Source: Chryseobacterium sp. OSA05B (lineage in GTDB: Bacteria > Bacteroidota > Bacteroidia > Flavobacteriales > Weeksellaceae). From it: DNA of 64,000 bases. The position numbers were made by a program, and so were the translations under genes. Below, piece by piece: positions 1-11,634 of the stretch (the first letter of the stretch is position 1; the number at the start of each line of letters is the position of its first letter). The stretch lies in NCBI RefSeq assembly GCF_019970065.1, contig NZ_JAHXYH010000001.1:1364001-1428000 (forward strand). Direction: 5' to 3'. Below the pieces are notes generated by a model. The model saw only the letters and a list, made by a program, of their open reading frames with translations, was not told the DNA's origin and ran no database searches.

Positions 1-3000
1 TGGGCTCCTACCGGTAAGTTGTATGCTTTCTGCTCAACTCCTTTAGAATCTACCACTTTCAATGTAGGTACGGCTTTCTTATTTCTAGATTCAGAGATTA
101 CTTTCTCTTCAAATCCTGTCTGTTCGTCAATTTCAAGCTGGAATGAGATACCCTGAATAATGTCTTCGTATTCAACCTTACCTGCAGTTTCTGCAATGAT
201 TACCGCGTTATACGGATCCCACTTACAGATGACATCTCCTTTCTTCACTTTATCACCTGGCTTCACTGCTAATTCTGAACCGTAAGGTACGTTAGCAATC
301 ATCAATGGTGTTCTGGTTTCGTTATCCGCTACCAATCTAAATTCAGTTGAACGTGAAACAACTACCTCAGCAGTTTTACCGTTTTCATCTTCAGAAGTAA
401 TGGTTCTTACTTCGTCCATTTCAACGATACCGTCTCTTCTTGCAACGATAGATGGGTTTTCTGATACGTTACCTGCAGTACCCCCCTGGTGGAAGGTTCT
501 CAATGTAAGCTGAGTACCCGGCTCCCCAATTGACTGTGCTCCGATAACCCCTACAGCTTCACCCATGTGGATCATCTTACCAGTGGCAAGGTTTCTACCA
601 TAACACTTCGCACAGATTCCTTTCTTGGTTTCACAAGTAAGTGGAGAACGAACTTCAACAGCTTCTAATCCTGCTGCTTCAATTTTCTTCGCTAATGCTT
701 CATTAATTACCTGATCTGCTTCAGCGATTAACTCGTCTGATTCAGGATCATAGATGTTATGAAGAGAAACTCTACCTAAGATTCTTTCAGAGATCTTTTC
801 AACGATCTCGTCATTTTTCTTAAGTGCAGTCACTTCAGTACCTCTAAGCGTTCCACAGTCGTCCTCAGTAACGATAACGTCCTGAGCAACGTCTACCAGT
901 CTTCTTGTAAGGTAACCAGCATCGGCAGTTTTAAGTGCGGTATCCGCAAGACCCTTACGGGCACCGTGGGTAGAGATAAAGTACTCTAGAATCGAAAGAC
1001 CTTCCTTAAAGTTTGCAAGGATCGGGTTTTCAATGATCTCCGCACCGGTAGAACCAGCTTTTTGCGGTTTCGCCATCAAACCTCTCATCCCTGATAACTG
1101 ACGGATCTGTTCTTTAGAACCCCTCGCCCCGGAATCAAGCATCATATATACAGAGTTGAATCCACCTTGGTCAGATTTCATTCTGCTCATGATCATTTCA
1201 GTTAATCCAGCGTTGGTGTTTGTCCAAACGTCGATTACCTGGTTATAACGTTCTGTATCTGTAATTAGACCCATGTTATAGTTGGCTCTAATCTCATCAA
1301 CAGTTTCAATAGATGTAGCAATCATCTTTTTCTTCTCAACAGGAACTACAATATCCCCAAGTGAGAATGAAAGACCTCCTTTGAATGCATTAGAATACCC
1401 TAAGTCTTTCATTGCATCCAGGAACTTCACTGTTGTAGGGAAATCAGTATCCGCTAAAACTCTACCAATGATATTTCTCAGTGATTTCTTCGTCAATAGT
1501 TCATTAACGTATCCTGATTGTTTTGGTACAATTTGGTTGAATAAGATTCTACCTAAAGAAGTTTCGATTAATTTTGTTGAAATCTCTCCGTTTTCTTTAA
1601 CCGGTAGTCTACATCTTACTTTAGCATTTAAAGAAACTCTTCCTTCAGCATAAGCGATTTCCGCTTCTTCAGGAGAATAGAATGCAAGACCTTCACCTAA
1701 AACTTTCATATCTTCTGTAGAGCTCAATTCTTTGGTCATGAAATAAAGACCAAGAACCATGTCCTGAGAAGGTACTGTAATAGGAGAACCGTTTGCAGGG
1801 TTCAAGATGTTCTGAGAACCTAGCATCAATAACTGAGCTTCAAGGATCGCTTCAGGGCCTAACGGTAAGTGTACCGCCATCTGGTCACCATCGAAATCGG
1901 CGTTGAATGCTGTTGTTACCAACGGGTGAAGCTGAATCGCTTTACCTTCGATCATCTTAGGCTGGAATGCCTGAATACCCAGTCTGTGAAGGGTAGGTGC
2001 TCTGTTCAATAGAACCGGATGACCTTTCATCACATTTTCAAGGATATCATATACTACAGGCTCTTTTCTGTCGATGATTCTCTTTGCAGATTTCACAGTT
2101 TTTACAATTCCTCTCTCGATCAGTTTTCTGATGATGAACGGTTTGTAAAGTTCTGCTGCCATATCTTTAGGAATACCACATTCGTGAAGCTGTAAGTTTG
2201 GACCTACAACAATTACGGAACGCGCAGAGTAGTCAACCCTTTTCCCTAGTAAGTTCTGACGGAAACGGCCTTGCTTACCTTTCAATGAATCTGAAAGTGA
2301 TTTCAATGGTCTGTTTGATTCAGATTTTACAGCAGAAGATTTTCTTGTATTATCGAATAATGAATCTACTGATTCCTGAAGCATACGCTTCTCGTTTCTC
2401 AAGATTACTTCCGGAGCTTTGATCTCCAATAGTCTTTTCAGACGGTTGTTTCTGATGATAACTCTTCTGTAAAGGTCATTTAAGTCAGAAGTTGCGAAAC
2501 GTCCTCCATCCAATGGAACCAATGGTCTTAGTTCTGGTGGTATTACAGGAAGCACACGCATAATCATCCACTCCGGTCTGTTGATCATTCTTGTATTGGC
2601 ACCTCTTAGTGCTTCTACAACGTTCAATCTTTTAAGGGCTTCAGTTCTTCTTTGCTTAGAACCTTCGTTGTGAGCTTTGTGTCTCAAGTCGAAAGACAAT
2701 GCATCAAGGTTGATTCTTTTTAAAAGATCTTCTACAGCTTCAGCACCCATTCTGGCGATGAATTTGTTTGGATCGGAATCATCAAGATACTGGTTTTCCA
2801 CAGGAAGCGTTTCCATGATGTCAAGGTACTCTTCTTCTGTAAGGAACTCCATGTTATCGAAGTCAGAACCGTCTAATTTTTTAGCAATACCCTGCTGAAT
2901 CACTACATATCTTTCGTAGTAGATGATCATGTCTAATTTCTTAGAAGGAATTCCTAAAAGGTAACCGATTTTGTTTGGTAAAGAACGGAAATACCAGATG

Positions 3001-3317
3001 TGTGCGATAGGCACGACAAGGTTGATGTGTCCGATTCTCTCTCTTCTTACTTTTTTCTCAGTAACTTCTACCCCACAACGGTCACAAACGATCCCTTTGT
3101 AACGAATTCTCTTGTATTTACCACAAGCACATTCGTAATCCTTTACCGGACCAAAGATTTTTTCACAGAACAACCCGTCTCTTTCAGGTTTGTGCGTTCT
3201 GTAGTTAATAGTTTCCGGTTTTAAAACTTCCCCTCTTGATTCCTGAAGAATCGATTCCGGTGAAGCTAAACCGATGGTTATTTTATTAAATCTACTTGAT
3301 TTATTTTTATTTGACAT
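1..3317 (-). CDS. rpoC: DNA-directed RNA polymerase subunit beta' (C-terminus outside window)
   Basis: Largest catalytic subunit of RNA polymerase, acting in the cytoplasm with RpoB, RpoA and omega. The frame is open from an ATG at 3317 to the left edge, giving about 1105 residues of a protein usually around 1400 long, so the C-terminal part is missing. The N-terminal zinc ribbon is seen as CACGKYKR followed by CDRCG, and the Mg-binding catalytic loop [12 protein letters not shown] is encoded near 1870-1910. Bridge-helix/trigger-loop type sequence ([17 protein letters not shown]) is also present. It starts 82 bases after rpoB and is surely cotranscribed with it. Identity is certain; only the missing end is unknown. 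Confidence 0.98.
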   Translation of the reverse strand, partial: MSNKNKSSRFNKITIGLASPESILQESRGEVLKPETINYRTHKPERDGLFCEKIFGPVKDYECACGKYKRIRYKGIVCDRCGVEVTEKKVRRERIGHINLVVPIAHIWYFRSLPNKIGYLLGIPSKKLDMIIYYERYVVIQQGIAKKLDGSDFDNMEFLTEEEYLDIMETLPVENQYLDDSDPNKFIARMGAEAVEDLLKRINLDALSFDLRHKAHNEGSKQRRTEALKRLNVVEALRGANTRMINRPEWMIMRVLPVIPPELRPLVPLDGGRFATSDLNDLYRRVIIRNNRLKRLLEIKAPEVILRNEKRMLQESVDSLFDNTRKSSAVKSESNRPLKSLSDSLKGKQGRFRQNLLGKRVDYSARSVIVVGPNLQLHECGIPKDMAAELYKPFIIRKLIERGIVKTVKSAKRIIDRKEPVVYDILENVMKGHPVLLNRAPTLHRLGIQAFQPKMIEGKAIQLHPLVTTAFNADFDGDQMAVHLPLGPEAILEAQLLMLGSQNILNPANGSPITVPSQDMVLGLYFMTKELSSTEDMKVLGEGLAFYSPEEAEIAYAEGRVSLNAKVRCRLPVKENGEISTKLIETSLGRILFNQIVPKQSGYVNELLTKKSLRNIIGRVLADTDFPTTVKFLDAMKDLGYSNAFKGGLSFSLGDIVVPVEKKKMIATSIETVDEIRANYNMGLITDTERYNQVIDVWTNTNAGLTEMIMSRMKSDQGGFNSVYMMLDSGARGSKEQIRQLSGMRGLMAKPQKAGSTGAEIIENPILANFKEGLSILEYFISTHGARKGLADTALKTADAGYLTRRLVDVAQDVIVTEDDCGTLRGTEVTALKKNDEIVEKISERILGRVSLHNIYDPESDELIAEADQVINEALAKKIEAAGLEAVEVRSPLTCETKKGICAKCYGRNLATGKMIHMGEAVGVIGAQSIGEPGTQLTLRTFHQGGTAGNVSENPSIVARRDGIVEMDEVRTITSEDENGKTAEVVVSRSTEFRLVADNETRTPLMIANVPYGSELAVKPGDKVKKGDVICKWDPYNAVIIAETAGKVEYEDIIQGISFQLEIDEQTGFEEKVISESRNKKAVPTLKVVDSKGVEQKAYNLPVGA

Positions 3318-3335
3318 TTTTTAGATTTTAGATTT

Positions 3336-3363
3336 TGGATTATAAATTCTGGATTATAAATTC
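3336..3363. repeat. Tandem 14-base duplication in rpoB-rpoC spacer
   Basis: TGGATTATAAATTC occurs twice head to tail (3336-3349, 3350-3363). It is flanked by further near repeats (TTTTAGA units at about 3320-3335 and ATTCAAAATT-like units at 3370-3400). The whole 82-base spacer between rpoB and rpoC is therefore low-complexity repeat, without a visible terminator. Confidence 0.7.
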
Positions 3364-3399
3364 TGAATTGATTCAAAATTCAACATTCAAAATTTAAAA

Positions 3400-6300
3400 T
3401 TATTCCTCAAGTCTTACATCAAGTCCAAGTCCTTGTAACTCGTGAAGTAATACATTGAATGATTCCGGAATACCTGGTTCAGGCATAGATTCACCTTTTG
3501 CAATAGCTTCATAAGTTTTCGCTCTACCAATCACGTCATCAGACTTCACTGTCAAGATTTCTCTCAAGATGTTAGATGCTCCAAATGCTTCAAGAGCCCA
3601 AACCTCCATCTCTCCGAATCTCTGACCTCCGAACTGAGCTTTACCTCCTAACGGCTGCTGAGTAATCAATGAGTAAGGACCGATAGAACGTGCGTGCATT
3701 TTATCATCAACCATGTGTCCCAGTTTCAGCATGTAGATAATACCTACGGTAGCCGGCTGAGTAAATCTTTCTCCAGTACCCCCATCATAAAGGTGAGTGT
3801 TACCGAATTTAGGAAGACCTGCTTTCTCTGTGTATTCAGTAATCTGATCAAGAGTAGCTCCATCAAAGATTGGTGTAGCGAACGTCATTCCCAGTTTCTG
3901 ACCAGCCCATCCAAGAACTGTTTCATAAATCTGTCCGATGTTCATACGAGAAGGTACCCCAAGTGGATTCAATACGATATCTACCGGTGTTCCGTCTTCA
4001 AGGAATGGCATATCTTCTTCACGAACGATTCTTGAAACGATACCTTTGTTACCGTGACGTCCTGCCATTTTATCCCCTACGTTCAACTTACGTTTCTTAG
4101 CGATATATACTTTAGCCAATTTCATGATACCAGCCGGAAGCTCATCTCCGATTGAAATAGCAAATTTCTCACGGTTTTTAACTCCCTGGATATCGTTGAA
4201 CTTGATTTTATAATTGTGAATTAATTGTTTAACCAATTCATTCTTATCGTTATCTACCGTCCAGTCTGCACCGCTTACGTTAACGTAATCTTCAACTGAA
4301 GTCAATAATTTGTGAGTGAATTTCACACCTTTACCGATGATTTCCTCATCAAGGTCGTTGGTTACTCCCTGAGAAGTTTTACCACCTACCAGTGTATTTA
4401 ATTTTTCAATTAAAGTATTTCTCAACTCATCAAACTTAGCCTTGTAAGTGTTTTCAATCTCTTCAAGTTTAAGTTTTTCTTCAGTTCTCTTCTTTTTATC
4501 TTTAATGTTTCTAGAGAACAATTTTTTGTTGATCACAACTCCTCTTAGTGATGAATCCGCTTTCAATGAAGCATCTTTCACATCACCGGCTTTGTCACCG
4601 AAAATCGCTCTAAGAAGTTTTTCTTCAGGAGTCGGGTCAGATTCACCTTTTGGAGTGATCTTACCGATCATAATATCTCCAGGTTTCACTTCAGCACCGA
4701 TTCTGATCATACCGTTCTCATCAAGATCTTTGGTAGCTTCTTCAGAAACGTTTGGAATATCAGCTGTAAGCTCTTCCATACCTAGTTTGGTATCACGAAC
4801 TTCAAGAGAATATTCATCTACGTGGATTGAAGTAAACCAGTCTTCACGTACCACTTTTTCGTTGATTACGATCGCATCCTCAAAGTTGTATCCTTTCCAA
4901 GGCATGAACGCTACCACTAAGTTTCTACCAAGAGCCAATTCTCCGTTTTCAGTAGCATAACCGTCGCAAAGTACCTGACCTTTCTGTACCGTTTCACCTA
5001 CTCTTACGTTTGGTCTTAGGGTAATAGTCGTACTCTGGTTGGTTTTTCTGAACTTAGTAAGGTGGTATGTTTTAGTAGCAGACTCGAATTGTACTAAATC
5101 CTCGTCGTCGCTTCTTTCATATTTAATAGTGATCTTATCAGCATCTACATATTCTACAAGACCTGTACCTTCAGCATTGATCAAGATTCTTGAATCTTTA
5201 GCAACCTGCTGTTCCAGACCTGTACCTACGATTGGAGCTTGTGGCTTCAACAATGGAACGGCCTGACGCATCATGTTAGATCCCATCAATGCACGGTTCG
5301 CATCATCATGCTCCAGGAATGGAATTAATGAAGCTGAAATACCAGAGATCTGGTTTGGTGCAACGTCGATAAGGTTAACCTGAGACGGCTCAACTACAGG
5401 GTAGTCACCATCTAGTCTTGCAATAATCCTGTCTGTTAAGAATTCACCGCTATCCGTTAATTCTACGTTTGCCTGAGCAATTACTTTATCTTCTTCGTCT
5501 TCTGCATTCAGATAAATAGGATCAGCAGATAGATCGATCTTACTATTTTCTACTTTTCTGTATGGAGTTTCGATGAAACCAAGGTTGTTGATCTTAGCAT
5601 AAATACCTAAAGATGAAATCAAACCGATGTTTGGTCCTTCCGGAGTTTCAATCGGACAAATTCTTCCGTAGTGGGTATGGTGAACGTCACGAACCTCGAA
5701 ACCTGCTCTTTCTCTTGATAAACCACCAGGCCCTAGTGCAGAAAGTCTACGCTTGTGCGTGATCTCTGATAGCGGGTTGGTCTGGTCCATGAACTGAGAA
5801 AGCTGGTTGGTACCGAAGAACGAGTTAATTACTGATGTTAATGTCTTAGCATTTACAAGGTCAAGCGGAGTAAAGATTTCGTTATCTCTAACGTTCATTC
5901 TTTCCTTGATTGTTCTTGCAATTCTTGAAAGACCTACACCGAACTGTCCTGCTAGCTGCTCTCCAACCGTCTTGATTCTTCTGTTAGATAAGTGGTCAAT
6001 ATCATCCACCTCCGCTTTAGAGTTAACCAATTCGATCAAGTGTCTTACGATAGCAATGATATCTTCTTTTGTAAGAACCTCAGTAGTTGTAGGGATATTA
6101 AGACCTAACTTTTTGTTTAGTCTGTAACGTCCTACTTCCCCTAATGAATATCTCTGCTCAGAGAAGAATAATTTCTCAATGATTCCTCTTGCCGTTTCCT
6201 CATCTGGTGGATCTGCATTTCTTAACTGACGGTAGATGTACTCTACTGCTTCTTTTTCAGAGTTCGTAGGGTCTTTCTGTAATGTATTCTGGATGATAGA

Positions 6301-7221
6301 GAATTCATTGCTGTTTTCTTTGTGAATCAGGATAGATTTCACACCAGCATCAAGAATAAGATCTAAATGTTCTTTTTCAAGAATCGTTTCTCTGTCTAAG
6401 ATGATCTCGTTTCTTTCGATAGAAACTACTTCACCTGTATCTTCGTCTACGAAATCCTCGAACCAAGTGTTCAATACTCTCGCAGCCAATGTTCTTCCTT
6501 CCACTTTTTTAAGGGCAGCTTTAGAAACTTTCACTTCTTCAGCAAGGTCGAAGATCTGAAGGATGTCCTTATCAGATTCATAACCAATCGCTCTTAACAG
6601 GGTAGTTAATGGTAACTTTTTCTTACGGTCGATATACGCATACATTACGCTGTTGATATCTGTCGTAAATTCCATCCAAGATCCTTTGAAAGGGATAATT
6701 CTTGAATAGTACAGTTTAGTTCCGTTTGCGTGGTAAGTCTGTCCGAAGAATACACCAGGTGAACGGTGAAGCTGCGTAACAATAACTCTCTCAGCACCGT
6801 TGATGATGAAAGATCCACTAGGCGTCATATAAGGAACCGGGCCTAAATACACATCCTGAACCACAGTCTGGAAATCCTCGTGCTCAGGGTCTGTACAATA
6901 CAATTTAAGTCTTGCTTTAAGAGGAACGGAATACGTCAATCCTCTTTCCACACACTCGTTAATTGAATAACGTGGAGAATCTACCAGATAATCAAGGAAT
7001 TCCAATACAAACTGATTTCTAGAATCGGTAATTGGGAAGTTTTCCTGGAAGGTTCTGTATAAACCTTCGTCTGTTCTGTCTTCTGGAAGGGTATCAAGCT
7101 GGAAAAAATCTCTGAAAGACTCTAACTGGATGTCCAGGAAGTCAGGAGTGATAATTTTCCCTTTAGCTGATGAGAAGTTAATTCTCTGATTCCCCCTTGT
7201 TGTTGCTGTTGTTTTACTCAT
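3400..7221 (-). CDS. rpoB: DNA-directed RNA polymerase subunit beta
   Basis: Beta subunit of RNA polymerase, 1273 residues, the usual Bacteroidetes length. The rifampicin-binding cluster reads [20 protein letters not shown] then LSALGPGGL; the residues matching E. coli Asp516, His526 and Ser531 are wild type, so the sequence predicts rifampicin sensitivity at these sites. Other landmarks are [11 protein letters not shown], a [10 protein letters not shown] motif and the C-terminal [22 protein letters not shown] region. The ATG at 7221 starts [10 protein letters not shown]. It is normally downstream of rplJ-rplL in one operon. Here about 5.2 kb of accessory genes and an rplL terminator intervene, so it probably uses its own promoter near 7562-7593. 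Confidence 0.99.
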   Translation of the reverse strand: MSKTTATTRGNQRINFSSAKGKIITPDFLDIQLESFRDFFQLDTLPEDRTDEGLYRTFQENFPITDSRNQFVLEFLDYLVDSPRYSINECVERGLTYSVPLKARLKLYCTDPEHEDFQTVVQDVYLGPVPYMTPSGSFIINGAERVIVTQLHRSPGVFFGQTYHANGTKLYYSRIIPFKGSWMEFTTDINSVMYAYIDRKKKLPLTTLLRAIGYESDKDILQIFDLAEEVKVSKAALKKVEGRTLAARVLNTWFEDFVDEDTGEVVSIERNEIILDRETILEKEHLDLILDAGVKSILIHKENSNEFSIIQNTLQKDPTNSEKEAVEYIYRQLRNADPPDEETARGIIEKLFFSEQRYSLGEVGRYRLNKKLGLNIPTTTEVLTKEDIIAIVRHLIELVNSKAEVDDIDHLSNRRIKTVGEQLAGQFGVGLSRIARTIKERMNVRDNEIFTPLDLVNAKTLTSVINSFFGTNQLSQFMDQTNPLSEITHKRRLSALGPGGLSRERAGFEVRDVHHTHYGRICPIETPEGPNIGLISSLGIYAKINNLGFIETPYRKVENSKIDLSADPIYLNAEDEEDKVIAQANVELTDSGEFLTDRIIARLDGDYPVVEPSQVNLIDVAPNQISGISASLIPFLEHDDANRALMGSNMMRQAVPLLKPQAPIVGTGLEQQVAKDSRILINAEGTGLVEYVDADKITIKYERSDDEDLVQFESATKTYHLTKFRKTNQSTTITLRPNVRVGETVQKGQVLCDGYATENGELALGRNLVVAFMPWKGYNFEDAIVINEKVVREDWFTSIHVDEYSLEVRDTKLGMEELTADIPNVSEEATKDLDENGMIRIGAEVKPGDIMIGKITPKGESDPTPEEKLLRAIFGDKAGDVKDASLKADSSLRGVVINKKLFSRNIKDKKKRTEEKLKLEEIENTYKAKFDELRNTLIEKLNTLVGGKTSQGVTNDLDEEIIGKGVKFTHKLLTSVEDYVNVSGADWTVDNDKNELVKQLIHNYKIKFNDIQGVKNREKFAISIGDELPAGIMKLAKVYIAKKRKLNVGDKMAGRHGNKGIVSRIVREEDMPFLEDGTPVDIVLNPLGVPSRMNIGQIYETVLGWAGQKLGMTFATPIFDGATLDQITEYTEKAGLPKFGNTHLYDGGTGERFTQPATVGIIYMLKLGHMVDDKMHARSIGPYSLITQQPLGGKAQFGGQRFGEMEVWALEAFGASNILREILTVKSDDVIGRAKTYEAIAKGESMPEPGIPESFNVLLHELQGLGLDVRLEE

Positions 7222-7555
7222 AAAACTTTTAAGAAAGGGTTAAAAAATATTTTGATTCATTCAAAAATATCAGAAGAAGACAAAAAGAGAAAAGACGAAA
7301 GAGAAAAGAATAAGTGTGAAAATTTTGGCGCAATTATCGGTCTTTATTCTTTGTTCTTTATTCTAAAAAGTCTTTGATCTAACTTCTAACTGCAACGCTG
7401 GTATATCTTTTCACAGCGTAATGCAAAATATTTTTATTACTTTTGAGGCGGAATGAGCCGCAGTATCTATATACAAGAAACCCCTTTCATTATTTTCCAT
7501 GAAAGAGCTGATTTCCAATATTTTATAGATTTTCGTACAATGATTCGCGCCAAAA
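7222..7555 (-). other. Long untranslated leader of rpoB
   Basis: No gene is seen between the rpoB start and the predicted transcription start near 7555, leaving a leader of about 330 bases. It contains a short inverted repeat (ACGCTG 7395-7400 with CAGCGT 7414-7419) and, close to rpoB, a run of polypurine on the plus strand (about 7270-7312). In other bacteria rpoB expression is partly controlled after transcription starts. Whether this leader does the same is inference. Confidence 0.4.
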
Positions 7556-7561
7556 GAGGGA

Positions 7562-7593
7562 CAAAATTACAAAAATTTATCCACATAGACAAA
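7562..7593 (-). promoter_or_regulatory. Candidate rpoB promoter (Bacteroidetes type)
   Basis: Read on the minus strand: TTTG (7593-7590), 20 bases, TAATTTTG (7569-7562). This matches the known Bacteroidetes consensus TTTG-N19..21-TAnnTTTG. It lies downstream of the accessory gene terminator hairpin at 7637-7662, which makes a separate rpoB-rpoC transcript likely. Confidence 0.55.
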
Positions 7594-7636
7594 TAAAACC
7601 ACTTCATTTTGAGAACGTTAAAAGTATTTCAATAAG

Positions 7637-7662
7637 AAAGGCCATCCTTAGGGACGGCCTTT
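7637..7662 (-). terminator. Hairpin terminator after the T9SS protein gene
   Basis: AAAGGCC (7637-7643) pairs with GGCCTTT (7656-7662), extended by TCC/GGA across one mismatch. It sits about 20 bases past the stop of the 866-residue protein. The trailing T-run is weak, so termination may be partial. Confidence 0.6.
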
Positions 7663-7682
7663 CATGTATAGATTATGAAAAA

Positions 7683-10283
7683 TTACTTCACAATGATCTT
7701 ATAAGATTTCACTGTTGACTTGGTTTCTATTTTCACCATATAGATTCCTGCCGGAAGTGAAGCCGTATTGATCTCAGCATTACCAGAGAATTTATCCGAT
7801 CTTATCAACTGTCCTTGAGCAGAGAATAGGGTATAAACTCCTGCTTCTTCAGATCTTATATTAAGGTTTTCACCTGATTTTACAGGGTTTGGATATACCT
7901 TGATATCGTTAGCCTTTTCTGTAACATCAGGATCTGTAATTCCTTTTGCATTGGTCTTCATTGCATTTTTCAACAGAGTAGCATATGGTGAAAGCGGAGA
8001 ATCCGGTGCTCCCCTCTTCACAAGGTCTGTATCTACAACCGCCTGAATACCATCTTTGTCAAGATCCACAATTCTGGAAATAAATCCTGCTCCGAAATCA
8101 TCCAGATCTCCTTTACCAATCGCATACAGGTCAAAATCAATTCCGTTTGAATTCAAATCAATGAAATCCGGTTTATCATCATTATCTGTATTTTTCAGAG
8201 GATATTTCAGTATTCCTGAATCCGGAGAAGTTTCCAGGATATCCGCAATACCGTTAGTTCCTACTGCAACACCTTTATCAATAATACCGTTACGATCTGT
8301 ATCGATCTGGTTAACAACTGATGTTGGAATACCGGATTCAAATAAATCTAAGACACCGTCATTATCAGAATCTAAATCAAGGTAGCTGGAAATTCCGTCT
8401 CCCAATACCTGAACCGGTCCGAATACTCCTTCCGTATCATCATCTTCAAACTTACCGTTTTTATCAAGATCTTCTAAAGCATCAGGAATTCCGTCATTAT
8501 CAGAATCTAGATCACAAGCATCCACAATACCATCTCCATCTGTATCCAGTGTAGGCGATTTATCGTTTACAGCCGTACATCCTTCTGCACAGTCAGGAAT
8601 ACCGTTTCCGTTTAAGTCAATGCTGTCATTACCGTTCGGACACTGGTCAAAGCAGTTAGGTACCCCATCATTATCATCATCTCTGCTTGCAAACGCGTTG
8701 TAGATGTTATAGTTTTGAGGAATACGTACGCCGGTACCACTGTAGAAGGTCACTTTAATACGGTTGAAAGGCTTTGTAGACTTTCCGCCTACATAAAATT
8801 TATTGGAATCCGTAGTGAAAAAATTTCCACTGATCAAACTTCCCGTACTCGTGAAAGTATCCGTCTGTGTGTTATTATTGTAAAGTGTTACAGTAATATT
8901 TTCAAGAACGCTCACCCCGATAAGGTTAGCCGCTTTTTCCAAGGTAAATCCTGCATAGGTATTGGCAGGAAGTAAAGTATTGCTACTCACTGTAGCATAA
9001 GCTGAGAAGATACTCAGAAATGAAGCCGCAGGAAGTGTTGCCGTTGCATAATTGGAAGTATTAGTATCTACAATAGCAGACGCGTTGGTCATTTTAGCCA
9101 AAATAAGACCTAGAAACCCGGGACCTGAAGTCCAGTTAGATCCGGTTACAATATTACCGGGAATAGCAGAACCACTGGTCTGAATTTTATCATTACACTC
9201 GCAAGATGCAGGCTCTTCAAATGCATAGTACACTTTTAAAGATCCTAAATTAACCCCTACAGTCTGAGTAATTTTTAAACGTACTTCGTTGAATGGTTTG
9301 GTAGAAGTAAGGGTTACCTTTTGTTTTCCTGAACCGAAGCCTAAAACTTTGATATTAATCAGTCCACCCCCATCAAATAGTGTTTTGGAGTCCTGAAGCT
9401 GTCCGTATAAATAAGTTTCTACCGTAATATTTTTAAGGAATTCCGCACTTAACAATTTTCCTTCATCGTCAGGAGAAATTACAAAACCGGTTTTGTTTCC
9501 GGCAGGATAGACTTGATTTTTATCTAATACCCCTACTGAATAAGACCCAAGAAGCCCTACAGGCAATACAACAGATCCATAAGAGTTTTTATCTCCATCT
9601 CCTATTCTCTCTTTATTCTGAATAAATGAAAGCGGAGCCAGGAAACTGCTGCTTCCGGATACATTACCATCTACCCCACTTCCCGCTATGATGTCGTCAC
9701 AGATACCATTCTGGTCAACAGGTACTTTGGCAGGATCGAATGCAAATGCATAATACACATTCATTGAACTGAATACAGACAGTGCATTCGTTTGATATAA
9801 TCTTACTTCATTAAACTCCTTTGTTGTTTTTAAATGAAGAAAAATTCTGTTCTTGCTTCCACCGAATGCAGGAACAGATAATAAAGTACTGCTGGTAGTC
9901 GTTTCCTGCAGCACTCCATTTTTGTAGGTACTGATTCTTAGTGAACTTAATAAATCTACCGTAATGAAACTTGTCCCAAGATCCACATTAAATCCGGTGA
10001 CATATCCGGCCGGATAAGTCATGTTTGTATTCTTTACAGAAATACCGTTTCCACTTAAAAGGGAAGCGAAATTCCCCATGCTTACACTGTTGTCAAGGTT
10101 TGCATCCACTACCGGATTCATACTTCCACTATAGCATGCCAGACAGATTCCTGAATTGTTAACAGGCTTTGCCTCTACCCCCATCCCACGGATAGGTTCG
10201 TACCCTTTTTGAGCAGATATCGCTGCAGACATCATGAATACCATGAGTAGTGCCGCCAATCTATCGAATAATTTTTTTGCCAT
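7683..10283 (-). CDS. Secreted protein with thrombospondin type 3 repeats and T9SS type A sorting domain
   Basis: 866 residues, predicted to be exported and attached or released by the Type IX secretion system. A signal peptide (LAALLMVFMMSAAISAQ) is followed by three related beta-rich segments of roughly 130-165 residues, each closing in a pattern like F(N)EVRL or NRIKV, then YYAF or YNAF. Next come calcium-binding thrombospondin type 3-like repeats (DDDNDGVPNC, DTDGDGIVDAC, DSDNDGIPDAL) over about residues 525-720. The last 70 residues begin VYPNPVKSGENL and end YKIIVK, a type A sorting domain. It lies downstream of the VGINT protein gene with a 40-base gap and may share its transcript. The ligand or function is unknown. 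Its position between rplL and rpoB is unusual. Confidence 0.9.
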   Translation of the reverse strand: MAKKLFDRLAALLMVFMMSAAISAQKGYEPIRGMGVEAKPVNNSGICLACYSGSMNPVVDANLDNSVSMGNFASLLSGNGISVKNTNMTYPAGYVTGFNVDLGTSFITVDLLSSLRISTYKNGVLQETTTSSTLLSVPAFGGSKNRIFLHLKTTKEFNEVRLYQTNALSVFSSMNVYYAFAFDPAKVPVDQNGICDDIIAGSGVDGNVSGSSSFLAPLSFIQNKERIGDGDKNSYGSVVLPVGLLGSYSVGVLDKNQVYPAGNKTGFVISPDDEGKLLSAEFLKNITVETYLYGQLQDSKTLFDGGGLINIKVLGFGSGKQKVTLTSTKPFNEVRLKITQTVGVNLGSLKVYYAFEEPASCECNDKIQTSGSAIPGNIVTGSNWTSGPGFLGLILAKMTNASAIVDTNTSNYATATLPAASFLSIFSAYATVSSNTLLPANTYAGFTLEKAANLIGVSVLENITVTLYNNNTQTDTFTSTGSLISGNFFTTDSNKFYVGGKSTKPFNRIKVTFYSGTGVRIPQNYNIYNAFASRDDDNDGVPNCFDQCPNGNDSIDLNGNGIPDCAEGCTAVNDKSPTLDTDGDGIVDACDLDSDNDGIPDALEDLDKNGKFEDDDTEGVFGPVQVLGDGISSYLDLDSDNDGVLDLFESGIPTSVVNQIDTDRNGIIDKGVAVGTNGIADILETSPDSGILKYPLKNTDNDDKPDFIDLNSNGIDFDLYAIGKGDLDDFGAGFISRIVDLDKDGIQAVVDTDLVKRGAPDSPLSPYATLLKNAMKTNAKGITDPDVTEKANDIKVYPNPVKSGENLNIRSEEAGVYTLFSAQGQLIRSDKFSGNAEINTASLPAGIYMVKIETKSTVKSYKIIVK

Positions 10284-10323
10284 TGTTTTGTTTTTATTTT
10301 ATGTTAAAGATTTGTGTTTCTTA

Positions 10324-11496
10324 TTATAAATTCTGCCACCCGTAAGTAGTGTTATTGGTTTGTCTGCAGCCCACGAAATTACCCGATGTCACACCCAGCA
10401 CAGTGGTCACCTCATAAATGATGGATCCCGCATTACCGGCATCACAGGTAGGTCTTGCAGCCGTGGATTTAATCTGAACCGCCTTGCTTACTTCAAGATC
10501 TGCGTAGTTGGTGGAATTGGGATTCATATTGATCCCTACATCGGTAAGCACTGTCCCTACAGCTCCCTGTCCGGAAAACACCTGTGTCGTGTTGGCATAG
10601 GTAGATTGGCTCCCTTGGGAGGTTCCCCCGATTCCTATTGCGATAGAACCTGTTCCGGCCACCGTATTGTTGCTGCCAAAAGCGAAATTATTCAGTGTGA
10701 CCGTGTTATTGGCTCCAAAAGCAAAACCACCTCCTGAAGCATCATTGGAATATCCTACGGCAACTGCTACAGAGTTTCCTGTTTTATTAAATCCTCCGAA
10801 AGCGAAGTTATTGGCAGATACCGCTGTATTTCCGGCACCAAAAGCCTTCCCCCCACTGCTCACTATATTGGCTGATCCGATAGCAACTCCGGGAAAATTG
10901 GCCGCTGAAGCAGTTGCTGTATTTCCTCTTCCAAGCGCTATATTATTGGAAGTAGCATTGATTACATTCGTGCTTCCCCATGAAAGGCTGGAACCATTTT
11001 CCCCTCCTCCTGACAAACCTCCTGCAGCATCCAGAACCGCATGAACTTTATTGGCCGTGATCATGACAAGGTCAGCAGTTCCTTTAGTTCCCAGATAATT
11101 GGCGGACGCCGGTGCAGCTCCCAACACCTCTGCTGATGTAGAAATTTCACCACTGGCATTTCCTTTCACCTGCCATTCTGTGCCGGTCTGTTTTTGCCAT
11201 TGTGTTCCGTCAAAATAATAATATCCCGGAGTGGTAATATTGACCGTCTGTCCAGCCGGTGCAATGTCTGCCAATGTCACATAGACCAATGCTCCTATCT
11301 GAGGAGTGCCATATGTTTTTTTGTTCAGCTCAGTCTCAGTCAGTCTTGGAGCAATAATCCCATCCATTTTTGTGGTGACTGAAGGAGATCCAACCACATC
11401 CAGGGTTGCCTGGCCTTGATTGGTATTAATTCCTACTTGTGCGTTTACCCCAATATACAAGGACAAAGCCGCGAGCGTTAATAATCTGTTTTTCAT
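10324..11496 (-). CDS. Secreted VGINT-motif protein with YadA-head-like repeats
   Basis: The start chosen is the ATG at 11496 because it opens a clean signal peptide (MKNRLLTLAALSLYIGVNAQ). An in-frame ATG at 11547 would put a basic stretch before it. The mature N-terminus is AQVGINTNQGQATLDVVG, a motif shared with three small proteins at 16827-18782. Residues about 165-320 are rich in repeats such as AFGGFNKTG, AFGANNTV and AFGSNNTV, resembling the left-handed beta-roll of trimeric YadA-type adhesin heads. There is no beta-barrel anchor and no T9SS sorting domain; the C-terminus has two cysteines (PTCDAGNAG, FVGCRQTNN). Probably a surface or extracellular fibre/adhesin-like protein; the function is not known. 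Confidence 0.8.
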   Translation of the reverse strand: MKNRLLTLAALSLYIGVNAQVGINTNQGQATLDVVGSPSVTTKMDGIIAPRLTETELNKKTYGTPQIGALVYVTLADIAPAGQTVNITTPGYYYFDGTQWQKQTGTEWQVKGNASGEISTSAEVLGAAPASANYLGTKGTADLVMITANKVHAVLDAAGGLSGGGENGSSLSWGSTNVINATSNNIALGRGNTATASAANFPGVAIGSANIVSSGGKAFGAGNTAVSANNFAFGGFNKTGNSVAVAVGYSNDASGGGFAFGANNTVTLNNFAFGSNNTVAGTGSIAIGIGGTSQGSQSTYANTTQVFSGQGAVGTVLTDVGINMNPNSTNYADLEVSKAVQIKSTAARPTCDAGNAGSIIYEVTTVLGVTSGNFVGCRQTNNTTYGWQNL

Positions 11497-11634
11497 TTTT
11501 AGTGATATTTGTCTTTTTTTGTGTGTTTTATTTTTCAGAGGAGGCATACCTTATCTTTTTACACCCTGGTCCGGAGTGGAAAATGCTTATTTTTCGTTAA
11601 AGTATATGGATGGTAGTGTCTGCCTGCGGTTGGG

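Noticed and set aside
4448..4960. Open frame of 170 codons on the plus strand inside rpoB
   Set aside because: It lies antisense to a universally conserved coding region and its protein is Ser-rich shadow sequence without any family pattern.
10667..11044. Plus-strand open frame opposite the VGINT/YadA-like gene
   Set aside because: Its Ala/Pro-rich repeats are the reverse reading of the glycine- and asparagine-rich repeats of the real gene.
10324..11496. Trimeric autotransporter adhesin (type V secretion)
   Set aside because: The head-like repeats are present, but there is no coiled-coil stalk and no C-terminal beta-barrel anchor, so a full autotransporter is not supported.
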